A stretch of 64,000 bases of DNA from FEB-22 sp003105195. Its GTDB lineage: Bacteria; Pseudomonadota; Alphaproteobacteria; Rhizobiales; Xanthobacteraceae. The DNA is taken from contig JAOSKV010000008.1 in assembly GCA_027493405.1 (NCBI GenBank), positions 79,373 to 143,372 of the forward strand, read 5' to 3'. Position 1 is the stretch's first letter; every line of letters starts with the position of its first letter. Below are positions 36,041 through 43,485 of the stretch, in pieces. The translations under genes were made by a program, and so were the position numbers. Below the pieces are notes generated by a model. It saw only the letters and a list, made by a program, of their open reading frames with translations. It had not been told where the DNA came from and did no database searches.

Positions 36041-36945
36041 GTCGTCTCGGCGCGCCTTCCCCTCTCCGGCTGCAGGAAATACACGGGGGTGAGAAGGAGC
36101 CGCAGACGCGCCGCGTCAGGCAAGTCATCATTGTAGCGGATCCACTGGGCCACGAAGTCATCGCGGTCCATGAGCGTGACCGGGGCGCCGTGGCGGCGCG
36201 CCTCGTCGCGGGCGGGGCAGGTGAAGCCGCCGGTGGAGATGAAGAGGCCGGTCTCGCGGGCGGGGTCGAGGATGCCGCGGAGCGCCGCGATCTCCTCGCG
36301 CCTTGCGCGCGCGGTGCGGTGCTTCACCTGCGCGCGGATGTGCGGCGTGCCGGCGCCGAGCGCGTCCGGCAGGGCGAGGATGTCGGTGCCGCCGTCGGGG
36401 CCGGGCGGCGAGACGCGCGTGACATAGCCCATGGCCTGCAGCAGGGCCGCGCTCAGCTCCTGCATCTCGTAGGGACCCAGGCTCGCGAGATGCGCCTCGA
36501 TCTCAGCGCGGGCTGCCGCGCGGGCGTGGTCGACGAGCGGGACCGGATCCTCTGCGACCTCCGGCTCGCGAACCGGCGTTGCGGCCAAGTCGTTGACTTC
36601 CCTCGATCCGATTGCGCGGGCGAGGCCCGAAGCGCGTCCCGCGGCCTTTGCGCAGACGTGGCGGTTCCGGGTCGCCTCGGCCTCGTCGTCGGCGCGCTCG
36701 TTGCGCAGCGTCCCGTCCCGTTCGTAGAAGAGCTCGAGGTCGACCAGGCGGGCGCGCAGGCGCCGCCAGGTCCGGACCTCGCAGTTGCACCAGCCGGCGA
36801 GGAAGCGATCGTCGTCGGCGACCGCGCCGCCGTGGACATGGATCAGGTCCAGGACCCTGTTGTAGGCGCCGTATTCCTCGAGCGTGAGCGCCCGCGTCTC
36901 TTCGAGCTCGGTCAACGGCTCGCGCCGGTACCAGGGACGCGCCAT
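35989..36945 (-). CDS. DUF1376 - Mrr restriction endonuclease fusion protein
   Basis: 318 residues. Residues 1-105 match DUF1376, a winged-helix domain related to replication-initiation proteins: TLEEYGAYNRVLDLIHVHGGAVADDD, NCEVRTWRRLRARLV, GTLRNERADDEAEATRNR. Residues 157-285 are an Mrr-type nuclease: GPYEMQELSAALLQAMGY, GPDGGTDILALPD with Asp188, and IRAQVKHR with the Gln206-x-Lys208 variant of the PD-(D/E)xK site, then TGLFISTGGFTCPARDEA. Mrr enzymes cut methylated DNA. ATG at 36943-36945. It converges with the small gene of the RM locus and overlaps it by 52 bases. Confidence 0.85.
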   Translation of the reverse strand: MARPWYRREPLTELEETRALTLEEYGAYNRVLDLIHVHGGAVADDDRFLAGWCNCEVRTWRRLRARLVDLELFYERDGTLRNERADDEAEATRNRHVCAKAAGRASGLARAIGSREVNDLAATPVREPEVAEDPVPLVDHARAAARAEIEAHLASLGPYEMQELSAALLQAMGYVTRVSPPGPDGGTDILALPDALGAGTPHIRAQVKHRTARARREEIAALRGILDPARETGLFISTGGFTCPARDEARRHGAPVTLMDRDDFVAQWIRYNDDLPDAARLRLLLTPVYFLQPERGRRAETTYAAFSRAISSANSNFS

Positions 36946-37017
36946 GGGGGAGACTCCGGGATTGTTGGGGCCGCAGCAGGACGGACGCACTCGGCCGTCA
37001 TCGGGCGAGCGCAAAGC

Positions 37018-37109
37018 ACGAGACCGGGATCCATGACCCCGGTGATCGCGATGCGGAAAGACTGGGGCTATGGATCGCGGCTCGCGCTTTCACTCGGCCG
37101 GGATCACCG
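37018..37109. repeat. Mosaic palindromic repeat (degenerate copy)
   Basis: Holds GAGACCGGGATCCATGACCCC, then GGGGCTATGGATCGCGGCTC and CACTCGGCCGGGATCACC. It matches, with changes, the block at 39852-39944. Arms GATCCCGGC / GCCGGGATC are partly decayed here. It is placed between the restriction island and the cysteine synthase. Confidence 0.6.
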
Positions 37110-37137
37110 AGGAGCGTGTTGCGAAGCGGACATGCAA

Positions 37138-37161
37138 ACGCCCGGCGCGGGGGCCGGGCGT
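37138..37161. terminator. GC hairpin downstream of the cysteine synthase fusion
   Basis: ACGCCCGGC-GCGGGG-GCCGGGCGT, a 9-bp perfect stem. Read on the minus strand it is followed by TTTGC, a short T stretch; on the plus strand a GTTTTT run follows only 17 bases later. It lies about 140 bases beyond the stop of the cysteine synthase gene and may end that transcript. A second hairpin (CGCGCGG-AAAT-CCGCGCG, 37264-37281) is nearer the stop. Confidence 0.45.
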
Positions 37162-37302
37162 GCAACTGCGATGCTGGGTTTTTCGCGCGTTTTGCCTGAC
37201 ACGTCAAACGCGCATGCGACGTACGGCAGAGAAACCTGTCGATTGCGTGCATTGCGGCGATCTCGCGCGGAAATCCGCGCGGGTCCGCGGCACGCGCGCC
37301 GG

Positions 37303-38793
37303 TCAGGCGCGCGATTGGAGCCAGCCGGGCAGGAAACCGAACGGGTCGACCTGCTGCGCGTGGCGGAAGGCGACGCCGGCCGCCGCCAGGCGATCCTGCA
37401 CGCGGCCCTCCTTCCAGGCCGCGAACAGGTCGGTGGAGCCGCCGACCAGCTCGCCGGCGACGAAGATCTGCGGAATCGTCCGCATGCCGGTGCGGGCGTT
37501 GAGCGCGGTGCGGACCGCGCCGCCCCAGTCGTCCGCCTGGTAGGCGACCGAGTCGAGGTCGATCGAGCGGTACGGGATCTCGAAATGCGCGAACATGCGG
37601 CGCACCGACCAGCAGAACTCGCACCATTCCAGGGCGAACATCACGACCGGCTGCTCCGGATCGCGCAGCGCCGCGTCGACGAAGGCCGCGGCCTCGGGCT
37701 TCGGCGCCGGCAGCACGATCGGCGCGGCGCTCGCGGCCGGCGCGGCGGGCGCATCGAAGCGATAGCCGGGCGTCGAGCGGGAGATCTCGATTTCCTCGCC
37801 CGTCATGTCGGCCGGAACGTCGGCGAACAGCGGCGTCGAGAGATAGCGCTCGCCGGTGTCGGGCAGCATGCAGAGCAGCCGGCTGCCGGGCGGTGCGGTG
37901 CGCGCCACCTCGCGCGCGGCCGCGAGCGTGGCGCCGCCCGAGATGCCGGCCAGGATCCCCTCCTGGCGCGCAAGGTCGCGCGCGCAGGCGAGCGCATCGG
38001 CGCCGGCGACCGGGACGACGCGGTCGATCAGCCTCTCGGCGACGGCGTCCTCGGCGAGCCTGGAGATGAAGTCGGGGCTCCAGCCCTGCATCAGATGCGG
38101 GCGGAACGCGGGATGCGCGCCGTCCGGCGAACCGTCGGCGCGCCGCGCCTGGCCGATGCCGCTGCCGAGCAGCGGCGAGTTGTCGGGCTCGGCGACGATC
38201 ACCCGGGTCTCGGGCCGATGCTCGCGCAGCACGCGCGCCACGCCCTTGAGCGTGCCGCCGGTGCCGAAGCCCGTCACCCAGAAGTCGAGCGGCTCGCCCG
38301 CGAAGGCGTCGAGGATCTCGCGCGCGGTGGTGCGCGCATGGATCTCGGCATTGGCCTCGTTCTCGAACTGGCGCGGCAGGAACCAGCCATGCGCGGCCGC
38401 GAGCTCGACCGCCTTGGCGAGCATGCCGCTGCCGCGCTCGGAGGCAGGCGTCAGCACCACCCGGGCGCCGAGGAAGCGCATCAGCTTGCGCCGCTCGACG
38501 CTGAAGTTCTCGGCCATCACGGCGACGAAGGGATAACCGCGCTGGGCGCAGACCATGGCGAGCCCGATGCCGGTATTGCCGCTGGTCGCCTCCACCACGG
38601 TCTGCCCGGGCGTGAGCACGCCGCGCCGCTCGGCATCCGCGATGACGCCGAGGGCGAGCCGGTCCTTGACCGAGCCGAGCGGATTGAAGGATTCGAGCTT
38701 GACGAACAGCTCGACGCCGGGCGGGGCCAGGCGGTTGAGCCGGACCACCGGGGTGCGGCCGATGGTCTGCGTGATGTCGAGGAATTTGGTCAT
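37303..38793 (-). CDS. Cysteine synthase-like PLP enzyme fused to a C-terminal glutaredoxin
   Basis: 496 residues. Residues 1-310 are an O-acetylserine sulfhydrylase/cystathionine beta-synthase fold: PLP lysine Lys43 in NPLGSVKDR, the phosphate loop TSGNTGIG at 70-77, VTGFGTGGTLKGVARVL, and GILAGISGGATLAAA. After a proline/alanine linker, residues about 380-475 are a glutaredoxin: FALEWCEFCWSVRRMF with the C-E-F-C pair at 391-394, TIPQIFVAGELVGGSTDL with the cis-Pro and glutathione-binding GG. A thiol-handling reductase tied to cysteine or persulfide synthesis is the natural inference. ATG at 38791-38793. Confidence 0.9.
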   Translation of the reverse strand: MTKFLDITQTIGRTPVVRLNRLAPPGVELFVKLESFNPLGSVKDRLALGVIADAERRGVLTPGQTVVEATSGNTGIGLAMVCAQRGYPFVAVMAENFSVERRKLMRFLGARVVLTPASERGSGMLAKAVELAAAHGWFLPRQFENEANAEIHARTTAREILDAFAGEPLDFWVTGFGTGGTLKGVARVLREHRPETRVIVAEPDNSPLLGSGIGQARRADGSPDGAHPAFRPHLMQGWSPDFISRLAEDAVAERLIDRVVPVAGADALACARDLARQEGILAGISGGATLAAAREVARTAPPGSRLLCMLPDTGERYLSTPLFADVPADMTGEEIEISRSTPGYRFDAPAAPAASAAPIVLPAPKPEAAAFVDAALRDPEQPVVMFALEWCEFCWSVRRMFAHFEIPYRSIDLDSVAYQADDWGGAVRTALNARTGMRTIPQIFVAGELVGGSTDLFAAWKEGRVQDRLAAAGVAFRHAQQVDPFGFLPGWLQSRA

Positions 38794-38896
38794 GGTCGGG
38801 GTCCCTGATGGCGTTGTCGCGGCCCGGATCCCCCATGGCGGTGGGATCGGGCGTGGGACCGACCGTGTGATCGCCGTTTGAATGGCGTGTGAGAAG

Positions 38897-39685
38897 CTAG
38901 AACAGCCCCGTGGTGGCGCCGCCGTCGACCGCGATGGCGGTGCCCTGGATGTGGCGGGCCTCGGGGCGGCACAGGAACAGCGCGAGGGCAGCGACGTCCT
39001 CGGGCGCACCGAACCGGCGCACGTCGTCCCGGGCGAGGAGGCGGGCGCGCTCGGCCTCCGGCGCGACGCCCTGGGCGGCGGCGTTCTGGGCGAGACGCTG
39101 GGTGAAGCGCTCGGTCTCGATGATGCCGGGCAGGATGGCGTTGACATTGACGCCGTCGCGCTTGCCGAGGGCGGCGAGGCCCTTGGTGAAGTTCGCCATC
39201 GCGGCGTTGACCGAGCCGCCGATCAGGAACAGGGGATCGGGCGTGCGCGCGGCGGTGCCGACGATGTTGACGACATGGCCCTGCGCGGCCGCGAGCTGCG
39301 GCCAGAACAGGCGGCAGAGGCGCACGCAGGCGAAGAATTTGAGCGCGAAACCGTCCTGCCAGGCCTCCTCGGCGAGCGCGAGGAAATCGCCGCCGCGGGT
39401 CGCGCCGGCGCAATTCACCAGCACGTCGCAGCGCCCGTGCGCTTCGACGACGCGGCGATGCAGCGCCGCACAGGCCTCCGGGTCGCGCAGGTCGCCCGCG
39501 ACCGCGAGCGGCGGCGCGCCACCGGCCGCGGCGATGGTCGCAGCGGCGGCCGCGAGGTTCTCGGCCGAGGACGCGGCGAGCACCGTCCTTGCGCCTTCGC
39601 GCGCGAAGGCCAGCGCGATGGCGCGGCCGATGCCGCGGCTGCCGCCCGTGACGACGACGACCTTGTCGGCGAACTCGCTGGCCAT
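38897..39685 (-). CDS. SDR-family protein lacking the usual Ser-Tyr-Lys catalytic set
   Basis: 262 residues. The cofactor site is intact: VVVTGGSRGIGRAIA (T-G-x-x-x-G-x-G), GDLRD and VNCAGATRGG. At the active site, where Y-x-x-x-K is expected just before A-A-M-A-N-F-T-K, the sequence is G156-G-S-V-N160, and the upstream Ser is Gly (IVGTAA). A classical dehydrogenase mechanism is therefore unlikely unless other residues serve. The end HIQGTAIAVDGGATTGLF is standard. It lies upstream of the cysteine synthase on the same strand, 103 bases apart. Confidence 0.85.
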   Translation of the reverse strand: MASEFADKVVVVTGGSRGIGRAIALAFAREGARTVLAASSAENLAAAAATIAAAGGAPPLAVAGDLRDPEACAALHRRVVEAHGRCDVLVNCAGATRGGDFLALAEEAWQDGFALKFFACVRLCRLFWPQLAAAQGHVVNIVGTAARTPDPLFLIGGSVNAAMANFTKGLAALGKRDGVNVNAILPGIIETERFTQRLAQNAAAQGVAPEAERARLLARDDVRRFGAPEDVAALALFLCRPEARHIQGTAIAVDGGATTGLF

Positions 39686-39763
39686 TGCCACCTCCTCGAT
39701 TCTTGATCTGGTCGCATTTCCTGCGCCAACCGGTGCCAAATTCGGCGAAAAATTCTCTATCCA

Positions 39764-40020
39764 CTGTGTCAGAAGACAGCTCTCGGCGTCATCGCCGAGC
39801 GCGCAGGTCGGATGTTTCCGACCTGCGTCTTTCTTGTTTCGGCGAAACCCGAGAGAACCGGGATCCATAGGCCCTGTATTTCCGCATTTCGACCACCGGG
39901 GTTAGATCCCGGCTCGCGCTCTCGCTCGCTTGGCCGGGATGACGCTCAGAGGCCGTTTCTGAGACGGTAGCCGACCTGGGCATTGATCAATGCGATCTCG
40001 GAAACCGAGATCGGTGCTCC
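39764..40020. repeat. Cluster of mosaic palindromic repeat modules
   Basis: In order: ACTGTGTCAGAAGACAGCTC; hairpin CTCGGCG-TCAT-CGCCGAG (39782-39799); hairpin CGCAGGTCGG-ATGTTT-CCGACCTGCG (39802-39827) with a T-rich tail; GATCCCGGC...GCCGGGATGACG (39905-39944); CATTGATCAATG (39981-39992); and CGATCTCGG-AAA-CCGAGATCG (39993-40013). The same modules recur in other orders at 44480-44628, 48268-48445 and 60057-60104. No gene is supported in this stretch between the SDR and hpaR. Confidence 0.75.
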
Positions 40021-40056
40021 CTTGGGGGATGACAGATAAGTTCTGACTCGGCAGGA

Positions 40057-40548
40057 CTATCCGGTCTCGTCGGGCTCGGCGCCTCCGCCGTCCGCGGCGA
40101 GGCGCTCGATCACCTGGTCGAGCGCGCGATAGACCTCGGCGAGGCGTTCGGGTCCGATCGCGCGCTCGATCTCGGCATAGATCTCCTCGGAACGCGGCGC
40201 GAGCGTCTCGAACAGGCGCCGGCCCTTGGCCGCGAGGGAGACGACGATGCGGCGGTGATCCTCGCCGTGGGTGCGGCGCGCGATCAGGCCGTCGGCCTCG
40301 AGCCGGGGCAGGATGCGGGACAGGCTCGCGGGCAGCATGCAGCAGCGCGCGCCGAGCTCGCCGATCTCCAGGCGCTCGACCTCGACCAGGGCACGGATGA
40401 TGCGCCATTGCTGCTCGGTGACGCCGTGGTCGCGAAGGTGCGGCCGGAAGCGCTGCATCACGGCCTCGCGCGCGCGCATCAGCTGCATCGGCAGCGAGCG
40501 GCCGAACGGCCGCAGCGCCGGCCCCTGCCCCCTGGCGGGACGTCTCAC
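40057..40548 (-). CDS. hpaR: MarR-family regulator HpaR of homoprotocatechuate degradation
   Basis: 163 residues. SLPMQLMRAREAVMQRFRPHLRDHGVTEQQWRIIRAL is diagnostic for HpaR, followed by the winged helix LEIGELGARCCMLPASLSRILPRLEADGLIARR and the wing HGEDHRRIVVSL. HpaR represses the meta-cleavage genes until the aromatic substrate is present. The start is a GTG at 40546-40548, 7 bases after the DapA-family stop; an internal ATG (40486-40488) is the alternative. It probably binds the palindrome at 41532-41543. Confidence 0.88.
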   Translation of the reverse strand: MRRPARGQGPALRPFGRSLPMQLMRAREAVMQRFRPHLRDHGVTEQQWRIIRALVEVERLEIGELGARCCMLPASLSRILPRLEADGLIARRTHGEDHRRIVVSLAAKGRRLFETLAPRSEEIYAEIERAIGPERLAEVYRALDQVIERLAADGGGAEPDETG

Positions 40549-40555
40549 GGGCGGC

Positions 40556-41470
40556 TCATTCGGCGGCCGCGGCCGGGAGCAGGCCGGCCTCGGCCAGCAC
40601 GGCGTCGAGGCGCCGCTCGAGCTCGGGCGTCGGCGGCACCATGGGCAGCCGATGCTCGTTGTCCGGGATCAGGCCGAGACGCTTCGCCATGTACTTCATC
40701 GGCGTCGGATTGGTGTCGTAGAACACGGCCTTGTTGAGGCCGTGCAGCCGGTGGTGCAGCGCCTGCGCGGCCTCGAGGTCGCCGCGCCACACCGCCTCGC
40801 ACATCTCGGCGAGCGGCCGCGGCCGCAGGTTGCCGACCGCGTTCATGAGGCCGCAGGCGCCGACCGCCATCATCGGGAAGGAAAGATCCTCCAGCCCGAC
40901 GAAGATGCGGAAGTCGTGGCCCACCGCCGCGAGACACTCGGTGACGAAATCGAGGTCCTGGGAGGCGTGCTTCATGCCGACGAAACTCGGCGACCTGTCC
41001 TTGAGCTCGCGGATCGTGTCGACCGTGACCGAGACCGCGGCGCGGATCGGGATGTGATAGACCATCCACGGCGTGTCGAGGCCACGCATCACCTCGAGAT
41101 AGTACTGCACCATGCCGCGCTGCGGCGGGCGCGTGTAGTAGGGCGTCACGATCAGGAGCGCGTCGGCGCCGGCCTTGGCGGCGTGCTCGGTGAGGATGCG
41201 GGTCTCCCAGATCGACTGCGAGCCGGTCGCCGCCACCACGGGCACGCGGCCCTTCGCGACCTCGACCGCGAGCGAGACCAGGTTGTTGCGCTCCTCGGTG
41301 GTGAGCGCGGCCGGCTCCGAGGTGGTGCCGTTGACCAGCACGCCGTGCGAGCCCTCGGCGATCTGGAACTCGACCAGGCGCGCATAGGTGTCGTAGTCGA
41401 CCGCGCCGTCGCGGAACGGCGTGAACAGCGGCGGGATCGAGCCCTTCAGCCTCGACAGCGGCAGCGCCAT
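40556..41470 (-). CDS. DapA/NanA-family class I aldolase or dehydratase in the hpa cluster
   Basis: 304 residues. The Schiff-base lysine is in FVGMKHASQDLD, the YHIP tyrosine in TPWMVYHIPIRA, and the GTTSEPAALT loop replaces the GTTGE(S/A) of lysine-pathway DapA. This, and the location between hpaR and hpaF, argues against a role in lysine synthesis. It could act on a 2-oxo acid of the homoprotocatechuate pathway, taking the place of the HpaI aldolase; this is inference. Transcribed with hpaR, divergent from hpaFED. Confidence 0.82.
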   Translation of the reverse strand: MALPLSRLKGSIPPLFTPFRDGAVDYDTYARLVEFQIAEGSHGVLVNGTTSEPAALTTEERNNLVSLAVEVAKGRVPVVAATGSQSIWETRILTEHAAKAGADALLIVTPYYTRPPQRGMVQYYLEVMRGLDTPWMVYHIPIRAAVSVTVDTIRELKDRSPSFVGMKHASQDLDFVTECLAAVGHDFRIFVGLEDLSFPMMAVGACGLMNAVGNLRPRPLAEMCEAVWRGDLEAAQALHHRLHGLNKAVFYDTNPTPMKYMAKRLGLIPDNEHRLPMVPPTPELERRLDAVLAEAGLLPAAAAE

Positions 41471-41531
41471 GGACAGCCTCCCTCGGCGGCGACGTGCTCG
41501 GCCTTGACGGTCGGCGCCGCCGGGTCGATAC

Positions 41532-41543
41532 TTAACATGTTAA
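41532..41543. promoter_or_regulatory. Perfect palindrome in the divergent hpa promoter, probable HpaR operator
   Basis: TTAACATGTTAA is a 12-bp perfect palindrome in an AT-rich island inside very GC-rich DNA. It lies 62 bases from the DapA-family start and 42 bases from the hpaF start. MarR-type HpaR sites described in E. coli contain TTAA/TTAACAT elements, from memory. This would let HpaR control both arms. Confidence 0.75.
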
Positions 41544-41584
41544 TGTTTTCCCGCGCAACCGCGCAGACCGGCGGAGGCGACGCC

Positions 41585-41971
41585 ATGCCGCACGTCATCA
41601 TCGAATACTCGGCCAATATCGAGAGCGAGATCTCGGCCCAGCGCCTGGTGGACGAGATGCACGCCGCGGCGCTCGCGACGGCGATCGCCGACCCGGCCGG
41701 GTTCCGCACCCGGGCGGCGCGGAGGCCGCATTTCCGCGTCGGCGACGGCGACCCGAAGAACGGCTTCGTGCACGTGACGGCGCGGATCCGCGACGGGCGC
41801 TCGGTGGAGCAGAAGCGCGCGCTCGCCGAAGCCCTGATGGCGGCACTCGAGACGGCGCTCGCGCCGGCGCTGGCGGCGCGGCCGATGGCGCTCGCTGTCG
41901 AGGTGCAGGAGATCGATTCGCAGACGCGCCTGTTGCGCAACACCATCCGCGAGAAGGCGAGCGCGGCATGA
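41585..41971 (+). CDS. hpaF: 5-carboxymethyl-2-hydroxymuconate delta-isomerase
   Basis: 128 residues, family length about 125. Begins MPHVIIEYSANIE, so after Met removal the catalytic Pro1 is exposed as in the tautomerase superfamily; FRTRAARRPHFRVGDGDPKNGFVHV and RDGRSVEQKRALAEALMAAL follow. It isomerises the ring-opened product of homoprotocatechuate. Its TGA overlaps the hpaE ATG (ATGA). Confidence 0.9.
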   Translation: MPHVIIEYSANIESEISAQRLVDEMHAAALATAIADPAGFRTRAARRPHFRVGDGDPKNGFVHVTARIRDGRSVEQKRALAEALMAALETALAPALAARPMALAVEVQEIDSQTRLLRNTIREKASAA

Positions 41972-43482
41972 GGCTGCCCCTTGACCAGGCGGTCGCCCGG
42001 GCCGACACGGTCCTTGCGCGCTTCCGCGCCGGCACGGTCGCGCACCTGATCGACGGCCGCGCGGATCCGGGCGGCGGGGCGACCTTCGAGACCGCCTCGC
42101 CGGTGGACAATGCGGTGCTGGCGCGCGTCGCGCGCGGCGGCGCCGCCGAGGTGGACCGCGCGGCGCGCGCCGCCACGAAGGCGTTCCGCACCGGCTGGAG
42201 CCGCACGACGGGCGCGGAGCGGCGCAAGATCCTGCACCGGATCGCCGACGCGATCGAGGCGCGCGCCGAGGAGATCGCGCTCGTCGAATGCATGGATACG
42301 GGCCAGCCGATCCGCTACATGGCGAAGGCGGCGCTGCGCGGGGCCGAGAACTTCCGCTTCTTCGCGGACCGGGCGCCGAACGCCGGCGATGGGCGCGCGC
42401 TGCCGACCGACACCCACCTCAACTACACGCTGCGCCAGCCGATCGGGCCGGTCGGCATCATCACGCCGTGGAACACGCCCTTCATGCTGTCCACGTGGAA
42501 GATCGCCCCGGCGCTCGCGGCGGGCTGCACCGTGGTGCACAAGCCGGCCGAATGGAGCCCGCTCACCGCGATGCTGCTCGCCGAGATCGCGCACGAGGCC
42601 GGGCTGCCGCCGGGCGTGCTCAACGTGGTGCACGGCTTCGGCGAGGAGGCCGGCAAGGCGCTCACCGAGCATCCCGACATCAAGGCGATCGGCTTCGTCG
42701 GCGAATCCGCGACCGGCAGCCTGATCATGGCGCAGGGCGCGCCCACCCTGAAGCGGGTGCATTTCGAGCTCGGCGGCAAGAACCCCGTGATCGTGTTCGC
42801 GGACGCCGACCTCGAGCGCGCGCTCGACGCCGTGCTGTTCATGATCTACTCGCTCAACGGCGAACGCTGCACCTCCTCCTCGCGCGCGCTGGTGGAGGCC
42901 TCGATCTACCGCGAGTTCAGCGCGCGGGCGGCGGCGCGCGTGAAGACGATCCGGATCGGCCATCCGCTCGACCCGGCGACCGAGATCGGGCCGCTGATCC
43001 ACCCGGCCCATGTCGAGAAGGTCTTGTCCTACGTCAAGGAGGCGGAGCGCGAAGGCGCCAGAGTGGCGGTCGGCGGTGGGCGCGCCGGCGAGATGGGGAA
43101 CTACGTGGAGCCGACCCTCTATCTCGACGCGAAGGCCGGCATGCGCATCGCGCAGGAGGAGATCTTCGGACCGGTGCTGACCATGATCCCGTTCGCGGAC
43201 GAGGCCGAGGCGCTCGCGATCGCCAACGACGTGCGCTACGGGCTCGCGGCCTATCTGTGGACCCGCGACGTGGGCCGTGCCCACCGCTTCGCGCGATCGG
43301 TCGAGGCCGGCATGGTGTGGGTGAACTCGGAGAACGTGCGCCACCTGCCCACCCCGTTCGGCGGCATGAAGGCCTCCGGCCTCGGCCGCGACGGCGGCGA
43401 CTATTCGTTCGACTTCTACATGGAGACGAAGAACGTCGCGATCGCGCTCGACACCCACAAGATCCCGCGCATCGGGAGCTGA
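41968..43482 (+). CDS. hpaE: 5-carboxymethyl-2-hydroxymuconate semialdehyde dehydrogenase
   Basis: 504 residues, aldehyde dehydrogenase superfamily. PVGIITPWNTPFMLSTWKIAPALAAG with catalytic Asn, HFELGGKNPVIVFADAD with catalytic Glu, and LNGERCTSSSRALV with catalytic Cys are present; GFVGESATGS is the NAD loop. Position between hpaF and hpaD identifies it as HpaE, oxidising the semialdehyde to the dicarboxylate. Spaced 3 bases from hpaD. Confidence 0.93.
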   Translation: MRLPLDQAVARADTVLARFRAGTVAHLIDGRADPGGGATFETASPVDNAVLARVARGGAAEVDRAARAATKAFRTGWSRTTGAERRKILHRIADAIEARAEEIALVECMDTGQPIRYMAKAALRGAENFRFFADRAPNAGDGRALPTDTHLNYTLRQPIGPVGIITPWNTPFMLSTWKIAPALAAGCTVVHKPAEWSPLTAMLLAEIAHEAGLPPGVLNVVHGFGEEAGKALTEHPDIKAIGFVGESATGSLIMAQGAPTLKRVHFELGGKNPVIVFADADLERALDAVLFMIYSLNGERCTSSSRALVEASIYREFSARAAARVKTIRIGHPLDPATEIGPLIHPAHVEKVLSYVKEAEREGARVAVGGGRAGEMGNYVEPTLYLDAKAGMRIAQEEIFGPVLTMIPFADEAEALAIANDVRYGLAAYLWTRDVGRAHRFARSVEAGMVWVNSENVRHLPTPFGGMKASGLGRDGGDYSFDFYMETKNVAIALDTHKIPRIGS

Positions 43483-43485
43483 ACC

